DNA of 8,213 nucleotides from Bacillota bacterium (lineage in GTDB: Bacteria > Bacillota > Clostridia > Lachnospirales > Anaerotignaceae): the NCBI GenBank assembly GCA_023413275.1, contig JAEZPX010000176.1, positions 1 to 8,213 on the forward strand, written 5' to 3'. Below the pieces are notes generated by a model, which saw nothing but the letters and a program-made list of their open reading frames with translations, had not been told where the DNA came from and did no database searches. This document shows, piece by piece, positions 1 to 4,842 of the stretch. The position numbers and the translations under genes are program-made. Position 1 is the first letter of the stretch. Every line of letters begins with the position of its first letter.

Positions 1-1
1 T

Positions 2-1108
2 TTAGCTGTGAAGATGAGTCATCTTCGTTGGTATATTTTTGAGGAAATTCATGAATTGCGTAAAGAACGTATGCCCAAATTGTTGCGACAAACAAGAGAA
101 GACCCGGAGCATATTTTCGACTGGGAAGAATATGCAAGAGAGCTTTCTATAGAAGAAAGCACGCGGCTTGCCCAAAAAGTGGAGGGGTTTATTAAGTTGA
201 ATGGGTTGGCTCTCTATAAAAAGCTGTTTACCGAGGATGGTTTGATGAAATCTCTTTCTGAGGGTATTGAATTGCCAAGTAACATTGATGAAATATTGCT
301 TTATTCCAAAGAGCGGGTTTCTTGGAATGTTCTTGAAAATGAAGATGCTTTGGCAATCATGTATCTGCAAATGTTAATTGGCGAAAATTCCATGGCTAAC
401 GAGGTTTATAGACCTATTCGTCAGGTCATTATTGATGAGGCACAAGATTACTATTCCCTTCATTTTAAAATAATAAAAGTTCTTTTTCCAAATGCAAGGT
501 TTACTGTATTAGGTGACATTAACCAAACCATTGAGAAACAGGAAAATATGGATCTTTATGAGAGGATAACGAAAATCATAAAGCCCAAAAGTTCTTGCTT
601 AATGGTTATGAATAAAAGCTTTCGCTGTACGAAAGAAATCCTCAATTTCAGTATGCAGTTCTTGGATGAGGATACTCCTTTTGAGAGCTTTAACCGCAGT
701 GGTGATGTGCCTTTGATTATTGAAGCAAAAAACACAAAACTACTTGATCAAAAGGTAATAGAAGAAGCATTGTACAGCGAAAAACATGGGTTTGGATCTA
801 TAGGAATTTTATGTAAAGACTTAAAGGCAGCGGAAGGGCTTTATGAGCGCTTGCAAGAGAAAATTGACATTCATTTGGTGCGTTCTGGGGATAACCTGAA
901 CACATCAGGCATATTTATTATCCCTATTACCATGTCAAAAGGGCTGGAATTTGATTCCGTGTTGGTTTATGGTGTGGATGAGGGTCATTATCATACAAAG
1001 GATGACAAAAAGCTTTTATATATCGCCAGCACCAGAGCCTTGCATCGCCTTAACCTTTTTTACACTGGAGAAATAAGCTCCATTTTTCAAGGAGGTATCC
1101 AAAGATGA
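2..1108 (+). CDS. HelD-like superfamily 1 DNA/RNA helicase, C-terminal part (5' truncated)
   Basis: The frame is open from the first bases, so the start and the N-terminal half, including Walker A, lie upstream; 368 residues are visible. Superfamily 1 motifs appear in order (numbered from the first visible codon): motif II DEAQD at 145-149, motif III GDINQ at 171-175, a motif IV-like SFRCTKEI at 206-213, motif V around ITMSKGLEFDSVLV at 309-322, and motif VI LLYIASTRALHRL at 338-350 with the likely arginine finger R345. The KGLEFD...LLY.A.TRALH pattern is typical of HelD/UvrD-type helicases of Firmicutes. In this family ATP hydrolysis drives nucleic-acid translocation or, for HelD proper, clearance of RNA polymerase from DNA. 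Which of these applies cannot be told from the C-terminal part. The TGA stop (1106-1108) overlaps the start of the ACP gene, implying one transcript and coupled translation. Confidence 0.88.
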   Translation, partial: LAVKMSHLRWYIFEEIHELRKERMPKLLRQTREDPEHIFDWEEYARELSIEESTRLAQKVEGFIKLNGLALYKKLFTEDGLMKSLSEGIELPSNIDEILLYSKERVSWNVLENEDALAIMYLQMLIGENSMANEVYRPIRQVIIDEAQDYYSLHFKIIKVLFPNARFTVLGDINQTIEKQENMDLYERITKIIKPKSSCLMVMNKSFRCTKEILNFSMQFLDEDTPFESFNRSGDVPLIIEAKNTKLLDQKVIEEALYSEKHGFGSIGILCKDLKAAEGLYERLQEKIDIHLVRSGDNLNTSGIFIIPITMSKGLEFDSVLVYGVDEGHYHTKDDKKLLYIASTRALHRLNLFYTGEISSIFQGGIQR

Positions 1109-1338
1109 CGTTAGAAATCATCATTTCTTTATTGAGTGAAATCATAAGTGTCTCTGAAAAAGATTTAATAGGCAAAACGAAATTGATGCCGGAATATAAT
1201 ATTGAATCAATTGATGTTGCAAAATTAATGATTGAAATTGAAAAACGTTTTGGAGTGACCATTTATGATGAAGATGTGCATTTATTTCAGACGTTAGATG
1301 ATGTAGCTGAATATGTGGATGCACTTCTTGCTGAATAG
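1105..1338 (+). CDS. Acyl carrier protein (phosphopantetheine-binding)
   Basis: A 77-residue acidic helical protein of normal ACP length. It has the expected pattern of helix 1, a loop, the 4'-phosphopantetheine serine at the start of helix 2, then helices 3-4. The site reads NIESIDVAKLM with Ser35, so the classical DSL is ESI; the following IEIEKRFGV and the DDVAEYV stretch near the end are typical of the family. Ser35 would carry the prosthetic arm that holds acyl chains as thioesters. The start ATG overlaps the helicase TGA (ATGA) and has AAGGAGGT at 1089-1096, eight bases upstream. No fatty-acid or polyketide enzyme gene is visible nearby, so its partner enzymes are unknown. It could be a second, specialised ACP rather than the housekeeping AcpP, and I give no symbol for that reason. 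Confidence 0.88.
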   Translation: MTLEIIISLLSEIISVSEKDLIGKTKLMPEYNIESIDVAKLMIEIEKRFGVTIYDEDVHLFQTLDDVAEYVDALLAE

Positions 1339-1348
1339 GAGGAGAATA

Positions 1349-1573
1349 ATGAAGAAGATTATCTTTGTAGAAAGCATGAATCACATGCAAATGGGCAGTG
1401 CAGTCTGCAACATTTTAGAAAGTGTCAATGGTGTGGATAGGGTGAGGCTAAATTTAGACGAAGAAGCCGTGATTGTGGAATGTGAAGGAAATCAAGTAAC
1501 GGATGAAGAGTTATGTGACGCAATTAATGAAGAAGGTTTCCAAGTTGTAGAAATAATTAATGAAGAAGTGTAA
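1349..1573 (+). CDS. Small HMA-fold (heavy-metal-associated domain-like) protein lacking the CxxC motif
   Basis: A 74-residue acidic protein whose pattern matches the beta-alpha-beta-beta-alpha-beta HMA/CopZ fold: strand KKIIFVE, helix GSAVCNILESV, the NGVDRVRLNLDEEAVIVEC hairpin, a second helix TDEELCDAINEEGF, and final strand QVVEII. In CopZ-like proteins the first loop carries GMTCxxC. Here the matching stretch is SMNHMQM (residues 9-15), placing His12 and Met15 where the two cysteines belong. Cysteines occur only at 20, 45 and 56, away from that loop. It may bind metal through Met/His, or may have lost metal binding and act as a small interaction domain; both are inference. Start chosen at ATG 1349 because AGGAGGAG (1337-1344) lies directly upstream; an in-frame ATG at 1313 falls inside the ACP gene. 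It is the last gene before a strong terminator. Confidence 0.72.
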   Translation: MKKIIFVESMNHMQMGSAVCNILESVNGVDRVRLNLDEEAVIVECEGNQVTDEELCDAINEEGFQVVEIINEEV

Positions 1574-1593
1574 TAAAATAATTTTGATAACTT

Positions 1594-1633
1594 AACCTAC
1601 CTTGATTAGTGTAATCAAGGTAGGTTTGCTTTT
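1594..1633 (+). terminator. Rho-independent terminator
   Basis: Positions 1594-1608 and 1612-1626 form a perfect 15-bp stem around a 3-base GTG loop, followed by TTTGCTTTT. It lies 20 bases after the stop of the HMA-like gene. The T-rich tail is on the + side only; the minus-strand side has no matching T run. It closes the helicase-ACP-HMA transcript and separates it from the atp operon. Confidence 0.85.
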
Positions 1634-1689
1634 CAAAGATTAAATGAGAAAGGGGGAAAAACTGTACGATAGATTTGTTTTTATAAGAG

Positions 1690-1717
1690 TTGAAAAATCA
1701 GTAAAAAGTAATATAAT
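1690..1717 (+). promoter_or_regulatory. Candidate sigma-A promoter (upstream)
   Basis: TTGAAA at 1690-1695 and a perfect TATAAT at 1712-1717 are separated by 16 bp. The site lies just after the terminator and could start a long leader (about 280 nt) for the gene at 2008 and possibly the atp operon. In such AT-rich sequence chance matches are common. Confidence 0.45.
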
Positions 1718-1933
1718 TTTTAAATATGACACAAAAATAATTTTTCTTAATAAAATAAATTACCTTGTTTTTGAGAAAGAACTTTCTGAATTTAAAATAT
1801 TAAGCCTAAAATGATCAGTGAAGCTGTAGACGTTTAGATACAAAAGGAAAGGAATCAATAGAATTTATAGATTTATAGTGCAGAATAATGTAAATATATG
1901 ACATGATTTCAGTTTTATTGTGAATTTAGATGA

Positions 1934-1962
1934 TAGACAAAATGCAAGTCTGGGTATATGAT
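1934..1962 (+). promoter_or_regulatory. Candidate sigma-A promoter for the 2008 gene and atp operon
   Basis: TAGACA at 1934-1939 (one mismatch to TTGACA) and TATGAT at 1957-1962 (one mismatch to TATAAT) are separated by the ideal 17 bp. Transcription would begin near 1969 and give a leader of about 40 nt before the ATG at 2008. No terminator is visible between here and the window end, so this is a plausible main promoter for the operon. Confidence 0.5.
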
Positions 1963-1994
1963 ATGTTAAAGTTGCGTTTTGCAAATAAAGATAA

Positions 1995-2003
1995 AGGAGG
2001 TGA
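1995..2003 (+). promoter_or_regulatory. Strong ribosome binding site setting the start at 2008
   Basis: AGGAGGTGA lies 4 bases before ATG 2008. An in-frame ATG at 1930 would add 26 residues but has no Shine-Dalgarno sequence and lies upstream of the better promoter, so 2008 is the likely start. Confidence 0.8.
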
Positions 2004-2007
2004 AATT

Positions 2008-2487
2008 ATGAGAAAGCATTCTGCAATTCATAAAAAATTATTTTTATTTTTTATATTTTTATCATTGGTTGTTACTTCTTTCGTATTGCGAGATACTACA
2101 GCGAAAGTAAGTGAAATTTTTCGTGAAGAAAAATCAGAAGAATTAAGCTTGTTGAATGCTGGCATTAAGATTCCCATGGACAATTTCGTAGATTCTAACC
2201 AGAATCTGAAATTTGTTAATAGCAGCTTTTATTCAAACCGAAATATAAAACATATCACCATTCAAAAAGTGGTTTTTGATAATGTTTCTTATGATGATTT
2301 GCAACAAAGTGACAATAAAAATTTCTTTTCTCTATTCTTAAAGCTAATAATAATACCGTCGTGTTCCTTATTTTGTTTATATATAAGACGATGGATTATT
2401 TTAGTGTCTAATTTTGGAATTGGATTTATTATTATCCGTTATTTACATCTCAAGGACGGAAAGAAGCAAGTACTCTCATTTCAATAA
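2008..2487 (+). CDS. Unrecognised membrane protein preceding the atp operon
   Basis: A 159-residue protein I do not recognise. After a basic N-terminus (MRKHSAIHKK) comes a hydrophobic segment at about 11-27, either a signal anchor or an uncleaved signal peptide. Next is a polar region rich in Asn, Ser and Glu (about 28-105), then two hydrophobic segments at about 106-125 and 129-143, and a basic tail ending near RYLHLKDGKK. This suggests a polar domain outside the cell held by two or three helices. It sits where atpI often sits, but AtpI is normally about 120 residues of four helices with no large polar domain, so I do not call it AtpI. It has an excellent ribosome binding site and probably shares a promoter with atpB, 123 bp downstream. 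A frame shift around 2340 would replace the C-terminus with another hydrophobic frame, so the 3' end is less secure than the start. Confidence 0.55.
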   Translation: MRKHSAIHKKLFLFFIFLSLVVTSFVLRDTTAKVSEIFREEKSEELSLLNAGIKIPMDNFVDSNQNLKFVNSSFYSNRNIKHITIQKVVFDNVSYDDLQQSDNKNFFSLFLKLIIIPSCSLFCLYIRRWIILVSNFGIGFIIIRYLHLKDGKKQVLSFQ

Positions 2488-2597
2488 TCCAATTATTCCC
2501 ATTGAATTATACTTATTTTTTGTGCGCCATTGTAGCAAATTTACTGGTGTGTTATTTGTGTACGCAAGATTTTAAAAATTGCATAGTTTCAGGAAGT

Positions 2598-2605
2598 GGA
2601 GGTGA
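2598..2605 (+). promoter_or_regulatory. Ribosome binding site setting the atpB start
   Basis: GGAGGTGA lies 5 bases before ATG 2611. A GTG at 2596 is in frame but overlaps this site, so it cannot be the start served by it. Confidence 0.8.
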
Positions 2606-2610
2606 ATTTT

Positions 2611-3294
2611 ATGCAAGATGTTGCCTCACGGTTAATTGAAACGCTGGGTGGCAAAACAGTGTCTTTTCCTGAGCTTCAGGGATTGTCTATTCCCGAATTT
2701 GTTATTACCAGTTGGGGGATTATGGCATTCATTATGATTATGACACTAATCTTCACCCATAATTTAAAGATTGTGCCCGGAAAATCACAAATTGTTGTTG
2801 AAGGGATTTATAACTTTATCCATAATTTCCTTAGTGATATTTTGGGTAAAAAGGGAGAAAGGTATATTCCTTATTTAGGCACGGTTTTAATTTATTTGGC
2901 GGTTTCAAATACAATTGGCTTGTTTGGGCTGACCCCGCCCACAAAAGATTTAAATGTTACGGCGGGACTTGCTTTTATGAGCATTATTTTAATTGAATAT
3001 TCAGGGATGCATCAAAAAGGAATTGGGGGATATTTTAAAAGCTTTGCCCATCCTATGCCGGCGATGTTACCGTTTAATATCATGGAAATTTTTATACGCC
3101 CGTTATCCCTATGTATGCGACTCTTTGGTAATATTTTTGGGGGTTTTGTTATTATGGAATTGATTCGGCTCATTGTACCGGTGATTATTCCTCTTCCGTT
3201 TGGTTTTTATTTTGATGTTTTCGATGGGCTATTACAGGCGTATGTATTTGTGTTTTTAACATCACTTTTCATGCAGGAAAAAATAGAAGAGTAA
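2611..3294 (+). CDS. atpB: F1Fo ATP synthase subunit a
   Basis: A 227-residue multi-helix membrane protein of normal length for Firmicutes. Subunit a forms the two ion half-channels beside the c ring. Recognisable features are the PPTKDLNVT stretch (109-117), FNIMEIFIRPLSLCMRLFGNIFGG (in 155-178) with the essential arginine R170 (aR210 of E. coli), and the last helix LLQAYVFVFL with Q209 at the place of aQ252. Two positions are unusual against E. coli: F179 at the place of aE219, where LFGN..AGE is common, and D202 at the place of aH245. The ion path may therefore use different acidic groups; D202 and D205 are candidates. ATG 2611 is chosen over GTG 2596 because of the ribosome binding site. 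The gene opens the structural atp operon, 53 bp before the first atpE. Confidence 0.96.
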   Translation: MQDVASRLIETLGGKTVSFPELQGLSIPEFVITSWGIMAFIMIMTLIFTHNLKIVPGKSQIVVEGIYNFIHNFLSDILGKKGERYIPYLGTVLIYLAVSNTIGLFGLTPPTKDLNVTAGLAFMSIILIEYSGMHQKGIGGYFKSFAHPMPAMLPFNIMEIFIRPLSLCMRLFGNIFGGFVIMELIRLIVPVIIPLPFGFYFDVFDGLLQAYVFVFLTSLFMQEKIEE

Positions 3295-3347
3295 GGGTTA
3301 AAGCACAATGAGGAAGGTAGATCTTTACAGAATAAGGAGATGAAGCT

Positions 3348-3572
3348 ATGACAGCATTGATTGGAATAGGAGCAGGCATTGCAGTTTTTACTGGTATTGG
3401 AGCCGGTATCGGAATTGGTATTGCAACATCTAAGGCCACAGAGGCCATCGCGAGGCAACCGGAAGCAAAGAGTGAAATTAACAAAACACTCATTTTGGGC
3501 TGTGCATTAGCGGAGGCAACTGCGATTTATGGTTTGGTAATTGCATTTTTAATTATCTTTTTCACAAAATAA
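3348..3572 (+). CDS. atpE: F1Fo ATP synthase subunit c, copy 1
   Basis: A 74-residue two-helix proteolipid that forms the rotating c ring. The Gly-rich first helix (GIGAGIGIGIA) is followed by the polar loop ARQPEAK (R36-Q37-P38), which contacts gamma/epsilon, and a second helix with the ion-carrying Glu56 in LAEATAIYG. Na+-type rings such as that of Ilyobacter have Gln in helix 1 and Ser/Thr after the Glu; here these are Ile23 and Ala57, with Thr58 and Tyr61 retained. This favours H+ as the coupling ion, as inference. AAGGAGATGA at 3334-3343 precedes the ATG. Copy 2 follows 25 bp after the stop and differs at only two residues (Ser28 and Thr73 here). Confidence 0.96.
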   Translation: MTALIGIGAGIAVFTGIGAGIGIGIATSKATEAIARQPEAKSEINKTLILGCALAEATAIYGLVIAFLIIFFTK

Positions 3573-3597
3573 TTTTTTATAAAAAGGAGATTATATT

Positions 3598-3822
3598 ATG
3601 ACAGCATTAATTGGAATAGGGGCAGGCATTGCAGTATTTACAGGCATTGGGGCAGGTATTGGCATTGGTATTGCCACCGGCAAAGCAACTGAGGCAATTG
3701 CAAGACAGCCGGAAGCAAAGAGTGAAATTAATAAGACTCTTATTTTGGGCTGTGCATTGGCAGAAGCAACTGCAATTTACGGCTTGGTAATTGCATTTTT
3801 GATTATCTTTTTTTCAAAATAA
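3598..3822 (+). CDS. atpE: F1Fo ATP synthase subunit c, copy 2
   Basis: A second 74-residue proteolipid, identical to copy 1 except Gly28 for Ser and Ser73 for Thr. Loop ARQPEAK, Glu56, Thr58 and Tyr61 are unchanged, so both copies should be able to enter the same ring. By hand count about 33 codons differ between the copies and 31 of those changes are silent. The pair is therefore an old duplication held under purifying selection or partial conversion, not an assembly artefact. It has its own ribosome binding site AAAAAGGAGA (3581-3590), seven bases before ATG. Two genes may help supply the many c subunits needed per enzyme; that is inference, as one gene with a strong ribosome binding site does this in most bacteria. 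Confidence 0.96.
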   Translation: MTALIGIGAGIAVFTGIGAGIGIGIATGKATEAIARQPEAKSEINKTLILGCALAEATAIYGLVIAFLIIFFSK

Positions 3823-3827
3823 GATTT

Positions 3828-3834
3828 AGGAGGG
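3828..3834 (+). promoter_or_regulatory. Ribosome binding site deciding the atpF start
   Basis: AGGAGGG lies 7 bases before ATG 3842. A second ATG at 3838, only 3 bases from the site and out of frame, opens a 12-codon dead end, so the better-spaced ATG 3842 is taken as the start. Confidence 0.75.
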
Positions 3835-3841
3835 ACCATGA

Positions 3842-4330
3842 ATGTTTCATGTAGATGTATCTTATATAATAATTAGCATGATCAATATTCTTGTTTTATT
3901 TCTTTTCCTAAAGGTGTTTTTATTTCAGCGCGTAGGTGCGGTAATTGAAGAGAGACAAAGAACCATTGAGAGTTCCTTACAGGAAGCTGATCTTAAAAAG
4001 ACAGAAGCCTATCAGCTAAAGCAAGATTATGAAAATGATTTGAAGCAAGCTGGAAATCAGGCGGGTATCATCCTGAAAGAGGCAAAGGAAAGAGCCGAAA
4101 TAGAATATGTTGCAATCTTGAGTGAAGCCAAAAAAGAAGCAGCTAAGACCATGGAAGATTCTCGTAAGACCATTGAACTCGAAAGAGAAAAATCTGTGGA
4201 AATGGCCAAAAGTGAGATTGCCGGAGTTGCACTGTTGGCAGCTTCCAAGGTGGTTGGTAAGAATGTGGACAATGAAACTAATCAACAGTACCTTGGTGAT
4301 TTCTTAAAAGAAGTAGGTGCTGCAAAATGA
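3842..4330 (+). CDS. atpF: F1Fo ATP synthase subunit b (peripheral stalk)
   Basis: A 162-residue protein with the standard b layout: one N-terminal membrane helix (about 8-28, IIISMINILVLFLFLKVFLF) followed by a long charged helix rich in Glu, Lys, Ala and Gln (about 30-130), which forms the peripheral stalk, and a C-terminal delta-binding part (LLAASKVVGKNVD at 131-143). As a dimer it links subunit a to the alpha/delta top of F1 and resists rotation. Length is normal. The TGA stop overlaps the atpH start as ATGA at 4327-4330, so the two stator genes are translationally coupled, fitting their direct contact in the enzyme. Confidence 0.95.
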   Translation: MFHVDVSYIIISMINILVLFLFLKVFLFQRVGAVIEERQRTIESSLQEADLKKTEAYQLKQDYENDLKQAGNQAGIILKEAKERAEIEYVAILSEAKKEAAKTMEDSRKTIELEREKSVEMAKSEIAGVALLAASKVVGKNVDNETNQQYLGDFLKEVGAAK

Positions 4331-4842
4331 TTACCCAGAGATCGTTAAATTATGGAAAAGTGCTGATTTCATTGCAAGTGAAAAAGGAAGTGATGGATGC
4401 CACAGACAAACTTCTGAATGAAAGTAGCGCTCTGGCCGAAGTGCTGGAGAATCCAGTCATAAAGAGAAAAGAAAAGTACGCAGTGATAAATGATATCTTT
4501 GAGCCTGAGATGGTGAATTTTATGAAATTATTATGTGACCATAACATGATTGGCGCCTTTGATGAAATAATGGAAGCATATCATGCTTTGTTGTTTGAAC
4601 AAAGAGACATAATAAAAGCAAAACTTCGCTATGCGACAAGGCCACAAGATGTGCAGTTGGAGCAAATAAAGAGCATGCTGTGCCAAAAATATAATAAAAA
4701 AGAAGTGTTTCTCGAGCTGGTAGAAGACGCTTCCCTAATTGGTGGTTTTGTTTTATATGCAGAGGGTACGGAGTTTGACAAAAGCATCAAAGGTGCATTA
4801 TCAGAGTTGCAGAAAACTTTAATTGGGAGGTGGCACGTTTGA
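4327..4842 (+). CDS. atpH: F1Fo ATP synthase subunit delta (OSCP-like)
   Basis: A 171-residue protein of usual delta length. The N-terminal helical domain (about 1-105) carries a family-like ENPVIKRKEKYAVINDIF stretch (36-53), and the C-terminal domain has the conserved end pattern D.SLIGGFVLYAEGTEFDKSIKG.L..L. Delta sits on top of F1 and joins the alpha subunits to the b dimer. No separate strong ribosome binding site is needed, since the start overlaps the atpF stop. The 3' end encodes an RWHV tail, and these last codons also hold the ribosome binding site and TTG start of atpA. The delta family is poorly conserved, so gene order adds much of the certainty. Confidence 0.93.
   Translation: MITQRSLNYGKVLISLQVKKEVMDATDKLLNESSALAEVLENPVIKRKEKYAVINDIFEPEMVNFMKLLCDHNMIGAFDEIMEAYHALLFEQRDIIKAKLRYATRPQDVQLEQIKSMLCQKYNKKEVFLELVEDASLIGGFVLYAEGTEFDKSIKGALSELQKTLIGRWHV
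4825..4830 (+). promoter_or_regulatory. Ribosome binding site selecting a TTG start for atpA
   Basis: GGGAGG ends 8 bases before TTG 4839, the ideal distance. The in-frame GTG at 4830 overlaps the site itself and cannot be initiated from it. The TTG overlaps the atpH stop as TTGA (4839-4842). Confidence 0.75.

Larger units (their letters stand above)
1634..2007. other. AT-rich intergenic region with promoter signals, no convincing gene
   Basis: Between the terminator and the next well-supported start there is about 370 bases of very AT-rich sequence. It holds two sigma-A-like promoter candidates (listed separately). It also holds a 56-codon open stretch at 1644-1814 (ATG to TGA) coding for a Lys/Ile/Phe-rich basic peptide. 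That stretch lacks a Shine-Dalgarno sequence at its ATG and contains a promoter-like element, so I read it as chance. No tRNA, riboswitch or repeat is evident by eye. Confidence 0.6.
3348..3822 (+). repeat. Tandem duplication of atpE
   Basis: Two 225-base direct copies (3348-3572 and 3598-3822) separated by 25 bp. By hand count they differ at about 35 of 225 bases, nearly all third codon positions. Stretches around ATCGAAGC-like loop codons and the codons for residues 38-44 are fully identical, which may reflect gene conversion or chance. Confidence 0.9.

Noticed and set aside
1644..1814. 56-codon open stretch coding for a basic Ile/Phe/Lys-rich peptide
   Set aside because: No ribosome binding site at the ATG, composition matches the AT-rich surroundings, and a promoter-like element lies inside it.
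1930..2007. Upstream ATG that would lengthen the unknown membrane protein by 26 residues
   Set aside because: No Shine-Dalgarno sequence, it overlaps the best promoter, and ATG 2008 has a near-perfect site.
2008..2487. Reading this gene as atpI
   Set aside because: It has a large polar domain and two or three helices rather than the compact four-helix AtpI pattern; position alone is not enough.
2530..2560. Promoter-like TTGTAG and TATTTG about 17 bp apart before atpB
   Set aside because: Both boxes are weak and the match is expected by chance in such sequence.
3308..3343. 11-codon open stretch between atpB and atpE ending in TGA within the atpE ribosome binding site
   Set aside because: Very short, no ribosome binding site and no recognisable leader-peptide composition.
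3207..3493. Long minus-strand open frames across atpB and atpE
   Set aside because: They mirror strongly coding + strand genes, have low-complexity composition and lack ribosome binding sites.
4122..4307. 61-codon + frame inside atpF
   Set aside because: Out-of-frame shadow of the b-subunit coiled coil, rich in Lys and Trp, with no start signal.
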